The translations under genes and the position numbers were made by a program. Shown here piece after piece: positions 21,372 through 34,162 of a stretch of 64,000 nt of DNA. Below the pieces are notes generated by a model. It searched no databases and was not told the origin of the DNA. It worked only from the letters and a program-made list of their open reading frames with translations. How positions within the stretch are numbered: the first letter of the stretch is position 1; each line of letters begins with the position of its first letter. Source of the stretch: Acanthaster planci (lineage: Eukaryota; Echinodermata; Asteroidea; Valvatida; Acanthasteridae). The stretch covers positions 272,456-336,455 of the forward strand of contig NW_019091514.1 in NCBI RefSeq assembly GCF_001949145.1. The letters run 5' to 3'.

Positions 21372-24300
21372 TTACCAATGTTTTGTTGGCAAAGGATAGC
21401 CAGATGGTTTAATTCAGTGAGCAGTTTGTTCTAATTCTATGGCACTGGCAGTGATATTTGGTAATATACATGTACGTATGTAACCTGCATGCCTCTTGCA
21501 AAAGTCGGTCATGAACATGAGGCCAGATGGCAAATGCATTGTGCGTACATGTACTGTACCAACAGCAATTAAGTCAGATGCATGTAGACTCCTCATGGGA
21601 ACTTAGTCTTGATTGAAGGCGTTATGTTAAGTTTGTTCCAAGAAAACATTTGCTCTTGGGAAAAGTCAAATCAGGTCGGATTTCTCAGTGGCCAAATCTG
21701 GTATAGTAGTTGACCATACCTAGAAGCTTATCAGGTAGTTTTTCAGTTTTACTCGTCTGGTTTAGATACGGCTTATTGGACAGCTCTCGGTGAGAAAAAT
21801 CTGTAAAAGTTCATTTTGTGTGAAAAGCAGAATGGGTGAGCTAAAAGATACACTTTGATGGGCTACACCCATGATCATGTAAAGCTTCTCGCTTACAATA
21901 TATCATCAAATATCCAACCGTTTCTGGTGAGTTTTGTTTCTTCAAACTTTGCCACTAATCAGTGGGAAATGCGAACATCTTCTTAGAAACTGCACAGTGC
22001 TCATATTCTTAAGGATGTCCAACTGACCAGTCAATAAAAAATTAGAATTGTATTAATTTCTGTATAAATGTGCCTTTGATACCTGATTTGAAATGCCATA
22101 CCTTTGGTTTCTCTGAAATTGTCCCGAGGCATTTATACACATACATGTATAAGTTCAAAGAGGGTGATGTTTTCTGAGATCTGCGTTGAAGTTTGCATTC
22201 AGGTGATCAACTTACCTAATTGGTTCAACATTTAACCGCAATACTGGAAATTTGACTTGTGGTCAGGAAAAGCCTACATTGCCCCATTCTTCGATGTCAA
22301 AAGCAGCTTGTTTGTCGTAGGCTGTTTTCACAGTGTCTCCAAAATGTTGAGCCGGTAAGGATCTCTGGACAGTTTCTGTATCAGAAGGTGTCAGAATACG
22401 TGTGGGTGTTATAGAAAGCATCTGGAAGACGAAGAGACTTCAAAAGCTGTACTCTGGTCTCTTAGTATAGAAACACAAAAGATGCTATTCCAGAAACGAG
22501 ATACTGGCACATGTACTGTGCTTAGATGTGCTGGTGGGTGTTAGGTCTTTATAGACTACGGATCAAGTTATTTGTCATACAGTCTGTGCTTCCAAGAGCT
22601 AGACTGTTTTTTCCCCTAGACATGTGCCAGAAGATAGGGCTTAAAAGTCAGATCTGGTGGTGGTCAATTCAATTCATTTTAATTCAGTTACATTTACTTT
22701 CTCTTTATGGCAAAATATTTAGTACTAACAATGTATATGAGAGAAATAGGTCACTAGAGGTGGCCACTTCAGGTTTCAAAGTAAACTAGGTTTTTAGAAA
22801 ACATGTTTTTGGTATATTTACTGCTGGCTTGTATGTAGAAAGGCATAGCAGCATCATTGATAATGGTTCTTGGGCAGCACTTTCCACATTCAATTGCTCA
22901 ATTTTGAACATCCATGGATCTTCAGTAACAGATCAATTATTTACAAAAGGAGGGGGGGTGCACAGTATTCATCCCCTCTGAATCATGGTCTTTATTTACC
23001 ATGTGGTCGTGGGATTGATGTCACTGTGAACGGAGGTTGAATTTTGGAAGATACTTCCATACATTTTGAAAGATACATGTAAATTTTAATTTTTGGTTGA
23101 AGTTGAGGTATAACATACTGTAATTGACCCATGAACAACAAGCTCAATCCTGTGCAGGGTCTTGTTGATTTTTTTAATCTCCAGAGCAGAACTAAACTCG
23201 TGCGACTGCTGACCCTTTTTTCTTGGAAGTGGATGCTTAGAATGGTGAATGTTATGATGCAACAGTTCATAATATAGGGGCCTACAGTGTAGCATTTCAT
23301 CAGGGCTTCATGGTGCCACCATCCTACCCAGGCCCCTAAATTGAAAGGAAAGGCTTGGCTGTGCAGCTGTTTACTGGTACTAAAGAGTTCACTTTTAGTC
23401 ATTCTGAATTAAAGAGGACTGTTAAAGGGGACCAAGGGTAGGCTATGACTTGAGTTGCATTGAACAGGAACTGTAAACTAAGGGAAAATGCTAAGCATTT
23501 TTACTTTTTAGTTTGCTTGTTATTCCAATTTAAGCCACTTCTAGGAAAGAAATCATCTGAAACACAATAAATACTGAGTCTTGCCAGTGTTTGATGGAGA
23601 ACCGTTAACAAACCAGAAAAAGTTAAATCTTACTCATGTGCATCATGACCATTCCTCGTCTAAAAGGGTCTTTTCCTTGGAAAGATACAAAACTGAATAT
23701 TTCAAAATGTAATGTCATATTTTGCAATAGTTACCTCTACTGGTATAACGTATATCTGTTGGTTTAGGCATTTTGCACCTCATAATGATGCTCATGTATC
23801 AGGTACATTTAGTCCCAAGTGGGCTTGTTTATATGGTGCACGTAAACGTTCTAATGCACAGTTACTGTACTGTTCAATTCAGAGTGAGAAAGGTGCGGCG
23901 TGTTTCGGTCAGGCTCATATTGTGTTAGGCGACCGTCTTTACAAACACACATATTTTATTTAGAACTCGGGCAGGCGTGCACAAAACTTAATTAAGTACT
24001 GTGTACAGGGACTTATTGCCTCCCGGTTTTATGACAGAGCAGCCCAGTAACTGCCCACATATTGCAAGGTGCAAGAGCCAATCAGCTAGAACTGTGACTG
24101 TAAGGAGTGGAACATTTCACCAGCTGAACAGTCACTTGCAGTTTGATGATAGAGTTCTGTTATCTTTGGACCACTTGGAGTGCCTGTCAGCTGAGTGTCA
24201 GAGTTAAGTCTCGGGCAGATGTTGGAAGTCTGTGTAATGAACTTGCCGTCCTCTGCCAGAGGATGAAGAGTGGGAAGATCTCAGGCACACAAAAAAGATC

Positions 24301-25169
24301 TGCTTCCCATTACATGGCATCTGGAAAAGGGGAAGGTACTGTGAGTGGGGGGGGGGGCTGGGATACATTTCCTTACTGATTCAGTGTGCAGCTGGGTGTT
24401 AACTGGTTTTGTTTGGAAGGAAATGAACAGCACTTTAAAAAGGTTCTGCTTTTGGTTTGCAAAATACTGTGCATGGCCTTTCTTAGATGAACAAAATAAG
24501 TCTGTGGAACTTATTTGCACTACATTCATTCAGACTGAAAAGTACACTTTTCATTATTTCCGATTTCACATTTTCTCAAAAGTACCCCGGTATTTCTCAC
24601 AAAACTTTAAGGGTTGCGCCATCAGTAGTGTTGGTTGGAAAACAGGAAACCGAAACATGTAAAACGGTTGGCCTTTTGAAAACTTTTGCTGAACATGTGA
24701 AAGTGGCTGTTGCTGAGTTACTGCCAACCAGTGAACCAGATTTACACAACATCAGATAAACCTCATTTCCTGATTGGTGGATTGTCTATCACATGTCAAA
24801 AGTCATTTGCTCCATTTACATGTACATGACACTCAGGCCCACCATAAAAAATACAATATCTTCAATTTCTGATCCTTGTGCCATAGAACATTCAGTCCCA
24901 GGTAGACATATCGGTGACATAAAATAAATGTCATACAAAGTCATGGACAATAACAATACACACGAAGCACCATTCCTTCATTTGATAGATGAAGGGAAGA
25001 AATTTCTGTACTTCTGCATGATGCTGATGCTACTCAGTCCGCATATGAAGAAACCAAATCAAATGTTGGTTGACTAGAGGAATTTGTAGGGCAAACTGAA
25101 ATGTTCTTTGAAGACTCTGATGCTGAAGGAGACAGCTTACAATGTAATTTTACTGAAAAACTTGTAAAG

Positions 25170-25189
25170 TACATGTACATGTACATGTA
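25170..25189. repeat. Triple TACATG tandem
   Basis: Three uninterrupted hexamer units of the palindromic TACATG/CATGTA word. Other short runs of the same word occur at about 25331, 30254, 46487 and 55360. They are the extreme cases of the motif that is dense throughout 20-64 kb. Confidence 0.85.
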
Positions 25190-27080
25190 AGTGCACTACC
25201 AATCAGATGATTAGCATTTTTTTCAAGATTTTTTATACTTTTTACATGTATTTTTTTTTAACATTCATACAAAGGAAAGAATTAATTCATCAGGTGACGG
25301 AATAATGTCACCTTAAGAAAGTATTCTTTACATGTACATGTACCTGTAGTGCTCATTAAACTTCATTATTTAGATACTAAACCACTTCTCTGACACTCTT
25401 GTGCAGGTTTCAACACCAGATCACAGTATGTATAATGTACATGTACCAGTAACTAAGCTTCAAGGAAATTCGTACAGTTTTTGAGGAGGGCACCAGTTCC
25501 CCTTTCTAGGCTTGGGGCCCCTTTCATTGTCCAGCAGAAATATCTTTTCAGTGTCCGCCTTTCAGAGAATGATTTGCCCTTTCCTAAGAGTCCAATCCCT
25601 GGAGACCAGAGCTCATTTTGTACTCACAGGGTGAAATCTAAATTCTATTTAATTCAAACAGCTGCATACGGAGACCTGGCTGTTGGCTCTGCATCTTGTC
25701 TTACTCAAGGAAATCAACAACTTACATTTCTCACGAATAAATGTGCAAATACATGTGTCTAGTTCCTCTTGTCTGCATGACATGACCTAATGATTGTCTC
25801 CATTAAGCGCTTACCCATGCAGTGCTTGCACTCCTGTGAAACAAATTTGTGAAATTCTGCCAGCAAATTTGTAAAGTGTTGTTTGGCCTGTAGGCCATTC
25901 AAGTCAGAATCAATTATATTCCAACAGCAGCGGTAAGCCTCTTAATAGAAAGCATACTCAATTTTTTTCACTCACTCTGTGGTTTTCTGGGCCATTCAGG
26001 GATGCATGTTTATTACATCTAACCAGTCCGTCCCTGTTTTGTGGCTGGCCTTGCAATGAATGTCTAGGACACTGCGTACATGCTTCCAGGCCAATAATTA
26101 ATGCATTGGATAGAAAGCTCTGAGTGATTTGGTTACACTACTTCCATGTACATGTACATGTAGACCTTACTATTTGCATTTACTAGCATACAGTCAGGAG
26201 CACAGTGGTATGGATCGAGGTCTGCATCCCTGTCAAATGGTCACGTGAAAATCTAAACTTGCTGGTTGACACTGGCTTAAAATTTCACCGAGGTTGTTTA
26301 CATGTAGCATAAAGCCATGTACTGTACTGGATCCAACCAAATCTGGCTGCACTCAGTGTTCTAGCTGCAAACCTGTGAAAGCCGATGGAATCCAAAAGCT
26401 TCAAGGCAAGAGTTACGTGTATGTACTGCTAAGTGCCGACATTTTTTATGTTTCACCTTTTTCATGAACATGTTTTAAGAAAGGTGTTAAGTATGATGTT
26501 AAACGGCACTTTTTGTGAATTTGTATGTTGTTGGCAGTTACATGTAAGTTCACACGTACTGGTTCAGTAGTGAGACATGCGTACAACTGTGGATGGACAC
26601 GTATGAAATGTCCTCACATGCGCCAATCAACCCTGATCACCCTCCATTTATTGAATTCCATGTTATGTTTTGAAATTATGGGTTCAGTCCTAAGATTCAA
26701 GTCACAATAATCTAGAGATTGGTGACCCTATTTGCTACATTTGCAAGAGGGATCCAAGGAAGGGCATGCCCTCGTGTAGCCCTTATTTACCAGTAGATTA
26801 ATCCTTCTTGACCACTTGGCTTTTGCCGCTTAATAAAGCACAGAAAACTGGAGAGTGTAATGAGCACCCTTTGCTCAATGGGTCATTTTCATTGGATGCA
26901 TCTCCCCCCCCCCCGAGCATTTGTATATTATATACCGATATCACACTGTGCTTGTTTTGCATTACATTTCAACTCGGGGCTACATGTACAAGTATTCAAA
27001 CATGAACATGTGTACATGTACTACACATATTGTGGTTTCCCCTACAGAACTTGTGTGTGTGCTGTATTGCCGAGACAGTA

Positions 27081-28625
27081 GGCCTATGCAGTGATGGAGG
27101 ACTCAAGTCCGATTTTTTTGGACTCATGACTCAGCTCAGACTTGGGTCATTTTGGACACGGCTTGGCTCAGACTCAGCTAGTGACTGACTTGGACTACTT
27201 ACTGGTGTTGAATCAAGTCCATTCAAAAACTGTACCTTATTTTAAATTCAGAAATGTCATTGGAAAAACTGTCCTGCATCTATTGTTTATAATTGTTTGG
27301 TTACGAACCATCATTTTTGGGTCCAGGATAACAGCAAGCACGTGTAAAAGCTCGCAACCAATCGGACAGAGTTGCCTGTGCAGCGCAGCACAAAAACATT
27401 TTTCATGAAGGATTGACTTTTTAGTCGTCTTCTTGTGACTTTGGCCAATCATCACTGCACAACAAATTGAGAGCGACATTGACGCCAAAAAAACTCCTTC
27501 ATACACATTTAGTTGATACTTCATTAATGGTCATTTTGTTATAAAATGTTCGGACTAAATTCGGTACACAAAAAGTTTGTTCATCATTTTGGGATCACTG
27601 GATAGGTGAAAAATTTGGGACATACTAGGACTGTGCACAAAGTTTTTGTGCACCTGACTAAATGAAACTGTATGTGCTGGCACATGCACTTATTACGTTT
27701 AGTCATTCGTCTTGTGCGTCTTGCCCTTACTGTCAGCTCATCAAAACATGCCCCTGTCACAGATAATCCGTTTTGGCTTTACAAACCGTCAAGAAGCAGC
27801 AGGCCTTCGAGAAGCAAAATGCAAATTCTGTGGTAAGGTGTGCACAGAGAAGTTGGGAACAACTTTAGGCAGCACTTTTGAAGGAAGCATCTTTCAAAAT
27901 AAAGACTGTACAGTCTAGACACAGGGCGTCGGTCAACGCGGTCCGTAATTAACTCGATCTGAGTCAACTCGAAAATATTATACACAAAAACTTATATTTT
28001 CTGTATTTTCCAAAAAAAGCCAATAACTAGGCCTTTATGACGGAACTGACAAAACAGAGCATAGCCAATGAAGTTGCATCCAAGTTAAAAATAATTATTT
28101 TTCCAAAGGGACCAAATAGACCTGGGACCGAGTGGAATTGGACCGAGTTGACCATAGACTTGTGAGTGTACATTGTTTTCCATAGTCACGGCTACGTTCC
28201 TGATTCATTTGAAATGCTTTCCAAAAGCAGGCATTGCCGCAAGAGAGTGTTGTTTGAGTCCTGGATATCCTATGCAACTGAAAATTCTTGTATGGTTACT
28301 CATACAAGTACTGATCCTGCTCGTCAAATTCGGGCTGAAACAGAAACTTTTGAATGAATCATGCACTTAGCACAGCAGTGAATACCATGTTGTTGTGTTG
28401 CCAAATGATCTTGATGTCCTTCAATTCAACTAACATCTTTGGTGTGTCTGGGATTGGGCCCAGGTAGGCAGTATTGGGATTCGGCTCAGACTCGACAATA
28501 TGGACTCGGACTTGAACCAGACTCGGACAAAAATGGACTCAGACTTGGCCCGGACTCGGACCCTCATGGACTCGGCTTTGCTCAGACTCGGATCAGATGG
28601 ACTCGACTCCATCACTGGGTCTGTG
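27081..28625. mobile_element. 1.5-kb hAT-like element, degenerate
   Basis: Element 27089-28617 starts CAGTGATGGAGGACTCAAGTCC. Its end, reversed, reads CAGTGATGGAGTCGAGTCC. The flanks GGCCTATG (27081-27088) and GGTCTGTG (28618-28625) agree at 6 of 8, consistent with an old 8-bp target duplication. Subterminal copies of GACTC/GACTCGG words are dense at both ends (27100-27190 and 28480-28600), as is typical of hAT transposase binding sites. The interior contains a broken BED zinc finger (see 27754-27890). The rest of the transposase is absent or unrecognisable, so the element cannot move on its own. Confidence 0.72.
27754..27890 (+). pseudogene. Broken BED-type zinc finger of a hAT transposase
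   Basis: Frame 1 reads IIRFGFTNRQEAAG then LREAKCKFCGKV, with the CxxC pair at 27820-27831. After a frameshift the other frame supplies NFRQHF, a stop, and RKH, with His codons at 27873-27875 and 27888-27890 (H-x4-H). The C-x2-C ... H-x4-H arrangement with 'KC-x-x-CGK' is the BED finger that binds transposon ends. The frameshift and a stop show that it is dead. Its position inside the inverted repeats at 27089-28617 ties it to that element. Confidence 0.6.
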
Positions 28626-28669
28626 TATCAGTATCAAAAATAAGGATGTAACAGTGCACGTATATATCA

Positions 28670-28728
28670 TTAACCCTAACCCTCCTCAATCCTTCACCTG
28701 TTGGAGGACTGAGGACTGTTAGGGTTAA
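28670..28728. mobile_element. TTAA-ended miniature element, copy 2 (short form)
   Basis: A 59-base unit that begins TTAACCCTAACCCTCC and ends GGACTGTTAGGGTTAA. The outer 11 bases are a perfect inverted repeat, and the GGACTGTTAGGGTTAA end is identical to that of the copy ending at 40649. The middle differs from the longer copies. It lies 53 bases from the end of the hAT-like element. Confidence 0.6.
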
Positions 28729-31277
28729 GGATTAGGGTGGACTTTACTGTGTACAATATGCACACGTACATGTATGTACATGTAGTCTGTCCCATGCCGT
28801 CTGTTCTATTTCCAGACACCGGTTTCTTACATGTAACATGTGTTGCCACATGTTGCTTGTATTTGTTGTTGCTCTTAAATAACTTTATTGACATTAATAA
28901 AAATTATTTGTTTTATGCCCCTGACCACATCTGTAATAGTGTGATTATTATTTTAGAATGATTTTAGCAGTTGCTAGTGATAACGTTGCTTCCCCACTGT
29001 CCCGTTTTAATATTTAAACCTCTCTCGCTTTGACGTCTTGCACACAGGTAATTAAATTTCCTGCTGATGGCACTTACAGCTATGCAATTATCCCTCTCTA
29101 GCATTATGAGCAACCATTAAATTGTTTAATTAATTCTGAGTCCTGTTCTGAGTCCTGATGTCTTAGTGTACTGTCAATGGAATGGTCCCGTTTGGTGGCT
29201 TTGTCCAACAACCTATGCACTGGATAAAATTGACAGGCCACAGAATGTTGCTGATTATATCATGTTGCTCCACTTTTACTTCATGGCAGGCACTCTGATT
29301 AATTCAGTGTTTAAGGAGGCAGATGTCCTAACGATGAGTTTAGTATTCTGTGACTGTCAGCAGCCACTTTTAAAAGTTTATTTTCCTTTGTGTGCTTTGA
29401 GGTAAAGTTTGTTGTTAGAGTGTTTGATAGATGAATAAATTCTTTGTTGCGTTTTGAATTTTTAATGGTGAACATTGTTTCTGATCAGCAGTTGTAGAGT
29501 TGAGAGACATGTAAGCGTTTCTGTTTTGTTAAATATTGATTGTTTTCAGGTAGGCTGGAATATACATGTAAGCCAGTCAGTGTATAAGCAACCCTTGTTG
29601 AGCAGTTGTGTAGTTGTGCAGTTGTGCAGTTGTGCATGTCCATTTACCTCAGTGCCATGCACTCCAGGGAAATCACAGAGTGAGGAATACACCAACAAGA
29701 TTTGTGCCAGGATGTGTTTGTGGTTGCATTTGATGCCTCAGACAATCAAGTTTTTCCTTAGAGATTGAAGAGAATAGATCACGATGCTCTACCTTTATTA
29801 TTGCATTGTAGGCATGCATATTGGATGCTGTACGAGTACATTTTTAGATTTGTTCATCTGAGAATTATAGAGGGTGTTTTGGCTCTTAGCCATTGAGATA
29901 GCGAGGTTTGGGCTGGCATCAGTGGCTAACATCTGCTTTTAATGGACAAATGCTGTTCTTCATTAATTCAGTATTCATAATCCTGGGTAGCTGGGTTAAC
30001 TTCTTAATGTCTCTCGAGGAAACTAGCTTATATAGTTGTTTCAGACTCATGAGTGAATTCCACAGTGCATTACTGACCTACATGTACGGTACATGTACAG
30101 TACATAGGTTATCTGACAACTGAATGGGGTGCAATATACATGTACATACCGCTATGACCAAAACAAGCTACGATGTGCGCAATGCGCGTGCATGTGCTTC
30201 TGTAAATGTATATAGAGTATACGCGCTTCTTTCTCTATCAACTGTTCTGCTAAGTACATGTACATGTACATGTAACTTTCAAAATGATGGAGGTGGGAAC
30301 CAGGCCATCAGCCCAGCCTATCTGCTGCTATTTGTGCAAAGGGTACAAGCTACATGTACATGTACATGCATGGAGCACATACCGTAGCCCTCAGGAACAG
30401 CAAAATCAAACACAATTTAGTTCTTTCGGTCTGCTGGAGGTTGTCACTAAAAGAATTACACTGCATGCTCCCTACTTCCATCTTGCATGAGAAGGGCAGG
30501 ATTAATGCATGAGTTGAAATCCAGCTGATTTAGTGAACCATGTTGACCTCACAGATGTTGATTCCCGGTGTAGCTTGCAGGGCGCAGAACATTGAATGTA
30601 TAATACACTTTTCATTAACATTTGTCATTTCAGTTGAAATCTGCATGTGTCTAAGCAACAAACAAAATGCAATTGTGAGGTAGGGCCTTGGGTACAATGT
30701 ACATGTATCATTCGGTTGCACAGTTGACGTTTTAATGCAATAATTTTTGATTACGTTTTATTCTATTGCAGAAACCACTCTCGGGAAGCTAAAAATTTCC
30801 TATCAGACGGCACAAGAGAGTGGTTTAAAACATCTTCAAAGGAAAAGGCTCAAACATTCTAAAGTGGTTCAACATACAAGTGGATAACATAAAGGCACCA
30901 TTTCCTTTTAAATGTCTCAATCTTCATTGTACACTACACGCTGATTCTGACTGGATTGTGGATTAAACGTTACCGGTACATGAAAATTAGCATTTGTAAA
31001 ATCATCTGCCCAGTTAATTGAAACCAGGATTGTAAATCCAATAAAAAAATCCAATCATAAAGTTGCAGTTCTTAGTGAAGGGTGACATTTACCAAACAAA
31101 AAAAAACAAGCAACAGATTAAAGCAGTATAGTTTGAATGAATGGACAACATTTGCCAAATGTACAAAATCATTGGGCACTGTTTTTTTTCCAGCAAAGTT
31201 CATTTAATCAGCTCATTGTATGCTTGGCTGTATACATGTACATTCATCCTTGTTCTCATTTGATCATTTTTTTAAAA
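28729..31277. other. Non-coding stretch, TACATGTA-dense
   Basis: No gene was recognised. It contains an 8-base tandem (GCAGTTGT)n at 29603-29636 and TACATG runs near 30254 and 30351. Confidence 0.4.
29603..29636. repeat. (GCAGTTGT)n short tandem repeat
   Basis: Four units of an 8-base word (GCAGTTGT, one variant GTAGTTGT). A small minisatellite. Confidence 0.85.
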
Positions 31278-31392
31278 TTTAGAGAGGCAAATTGCAACAA
31301 ATTATCTTGCTCAAAGACACAGGAATAATACCTGAAGTCCCTGGGTGGACTTGGAACCACCAGCATTATGTAGACGAAGAGCCTTGCCAATG
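31278..31392 (-). mobile_element. tRNA-derived SINE-like fragment
   Basis: On the minus strand the sequence GGTGGTTCCAAGTCCACC is a near-match to a tRNA T-arm (Pol III B box GGTTCGANTCC, here at 31358-31347 with one extra base). It is followed by CTTTGAGCAAGATAA and AATTTGCCTCTCT. That 'TTTGAGCAAG ... CATTTGCCTCTC' tail is the 3' part of tRNA-derived SINEs common in marine invertebrates, as I recall. No A box is clear, so the copy is 5'-truncated or decayed. Confidence 0.5.
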
Positions 31393-33696
31393 TAAAGCCT
31401 TTTAATTGTTTTGAATTTGGCTGAAGGGCCAATTTTGTCGGACTTGTTTGTGAATCAACAATAAAATGCAGTGGGTCATGAAAATGACCCAAAACTCATA
31501 ACATGTATTAGCGCTTCTCAACTGATGAACAATGCAATCATTTTTAGCTAAAATACAGATATACATTGTACATGTACGTGTATTCATGAGGAAAATAAAT
31601 TACGTAAATAGCCGGAAACACACTCCCCAGTGGCAGTGTGCTATCCATTGCCTTGATTCGGTATACATTTGTAAAGAGCTGAACCTTGATCTTTGGAAAC
31701 AAAAAATCCTCTTTTCCTAGTGCTGTATAGCGGTGTGAGAGGCCTAACGTTAATGCCGCAGTGGTATCTCGTATTCCGCACATCGCAGCGACCTTCCCCC
31801 ATCGCTTAATATTATTTGTTCTAGTCCTATGCCTTGAAGCCCACGAGGGACACACAAATCACGCACATCTAATTAATTGGCACGGAATTTTATGAGGATA
31901 TCGGCATGTCAGACATGTACATGTATGATGTGTGTTGTGATTGATAATTTGTGGTTCGGCAGGCATCTCACGTACATTTCCCCAAACCAATGTTTATTGC
32001 TGTGTTCAAAGACCTTGTACCGGTATGTACCGTACATGTATGGACCACCAACGCTGTTGTCAGTGCGATATTTCTGTCCACATGCACTGTACCAATACAT
32101 GTACATGTGTGCCATTCATTTTACCCAGTGCCGAAAATTTGAATTGAGTTTGTACCATATAGTCTGTGGTACATGTATACAGGATATGAGTAGACTATTT
32201 CAAACAAACTTACACATTTTCCAGGAATTACATAGATGCAGTTGGGCCTGGCAAGAAATGACGATGCTATCAAACAGCTTACAATTTGTCCATTAAGTCA
32301 CCACTATAAACCACTATAATCACTGCACTTTTTGTCAGCCCAGTGAGTCTTGTCATTAATGCTCAATTTGAATGTTCAACTCAATGGATGCCACAAAGAA
32401 AGGATGGCAGTGTTGATTAAATTAAGGCTAAAAGCTTCCTGATAAACGAGGTGGGGTTCTGAGGGATTGAGAAGTGGTTGAAAAGATTTGCGAATGAACC
32501 GGTGTGTAATTGAGTAGATACGTGCAACATGAAATGAATAGTTAAAATGGAAAATTGTACAGATTGACATTTAATGCGTACAGAGATGAGGCTCATATAC
32601 GGCAGGAGCCTTAGTTATGACCTTATAGTCCTACATGAACTGGTAACTGTACACGTATGGTAAACTTGATTTTGTTGCTGACCGAGCTGCTAAACTTTCC
32701 TGACAAAAGCCAGATTCAGATTGGTATCACCGTCAATGAGTGACTTTCCATTGTCATACTTTTGTTCTGTAGTTACAGTTTGGGCAGGTTTGTGATAAGG
32801 GGTACTCACACTCCTGCGCTCTGATTTAGCGGATAAGCAGCGGTGCTCGTGAGCGTTGGGTCATTTTGATGGAGGGAGGAGGGCAACTCAAGTCGCTCTG
32901 AATATTTCTGCAGAGAGGAGGAATGTACATGTACAGTACAGGTGCATGTAGTTCAAGTAAAGGATCAGCTTGAGTGAACATTTGTTATTTGGAGAGAAAT
33001 GGAGATTATGGAAAGTGGAATCCATGGCTAGAGAAAAGTTACAGTTGCCAGAAAATAAGTTTGATGGAGCACAGCAGTCTTCCATCCCAATTGAAATTAC
33101 TCTTTAAAATTAAGCCATTCTCCAAGGCCTCTCGGTTATAGTCTTCCAAGTGAACGGCCAAGTGCCTTGTAAAATACTATCTATAGCCTTTGTGCATGCA
33201 TGTTGTTTTCCTGTATGAAAGATTGACAGTTTTATATTTTATAGCAAATTCATGTGCATTGCAAATAAAAAAATAGCATTTGGGTTGGCCTGCAAAGCTT
33301 TCCCATGCTTGGTTTACAGATTTCTTTCCCTTGCAGCCCCATGGTAATTCTCCTCTTCCTTTGGATTCCTGTTCTTGTAATAAGACACGCACTGCCAGAA
33401 ATGGATCACTGTGGTGCTTTTTTAATGTTGTGATTTTCCAGAAATGACAGATATCTAGGCTTGCGGTAATTGAAAACCTTGAGTCTGACTGCACTTGACT
33501 TGCTAGATTCAATGCATTTTTTAGCACACAGTAGCTGGTGTGCATCATGATGTTGCAAGCAGGTTATCTCTTAATGGACCAGCAACCACATGATGAATCA
33601 TGGATGCGGATACCACTGTGCCAAGTGCAGACAAGCTAGTACAAACTAGAAAATGATGGAATGACCTTTACCAGAAGATTTTGTATCATTTCTGGC
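31393..33696. other. Non-coding stretch, TACATGTA-dense
   Basis: No exon, RNA gene or element was recognised. Several open frames near 31.9-32.3 kb overlap in different frames and run through TACATG motifs, so they are judged to be chance. Confidence 0.4.
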
Positions 33697-34162
33697 TAGG
33701 GCCGAGTCAATTTGAATAATTCACTTTTCGAATATTCGACCTTCAATTTGATCAAATATCCAAATGTTTGGTCGCACCGACTGGCAGATTGTTGACAAAC
33801 CATATACAAAATCAGTTGCAATAACACACACAATTGTACATTATGATCAATATAATAGCTTCTCACATCTAGGAATATGTCCAGCCACGATTTAGCAAAA
33901 TTGAAGAGATGAACAAGACTTCTTGCCCTGTTGAAAATTTCTATTCCTTTTAAATTGTTTATGAATAATTTACTTTTTAAATCATAAGATTTATGAAACA
34001 AGCTTTCATAGTGCAATTTTTCATATTTGACGCAAAAGAAAATTTTCCTTTCCTTTTCATGAATTTTGCATTCGAATATTCAAATTCTAAAAGTAATATT
34101 TGAATATTCAACAATCGATCAAATATTTGGTTATTCGGCAAAGCCCTACCGGTATTTCTGCC
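33689..34162. mobile_element. Terminal-inverted-repeat DNA element, AT-rich
   Basis: The left end at 33697 reads TAGGGCCGAGTC and then TTTGAATAATTC and CGAATATTCG. The right end, reversed, reads TAGGGCTTTGCCGAATAACC and then AAATATTTGATCG and GAATATTC. The flanks TTTCTGGC (33689-33696) and TTTCTGCC (34155-34162) match at 7 of 8. This implies that the right end keeps six more terminal bases (TACCGG when reversed) than the left. TAGGGC ends with ATTCGAATATTCG words occur in known hAT-type elements. It is non-coding. Confidence 0.5.

Larger units (their letters stand above)
21122..27080. other. Repeat-rich non-coding stretch, TACATGTA-dense
   Basis: No exon or RNA gene was recognised. The stretch holds many TACATGTA motifs (for example a triple run at 25170-25189), a perfect inverted repeat at 21337-21371, a G run near 24347 and a C run near 26905. 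It may be intergenic or a 5' intron of neurexin. Confidence 0.4.

Noticed and set aside
28670-28740. Telomere-like CCCTAACCCT / TTAGGGTT words
   Set aside because: They are explained by the inverted ends of the TTAA miniature element. There is no tandem telomeric array.
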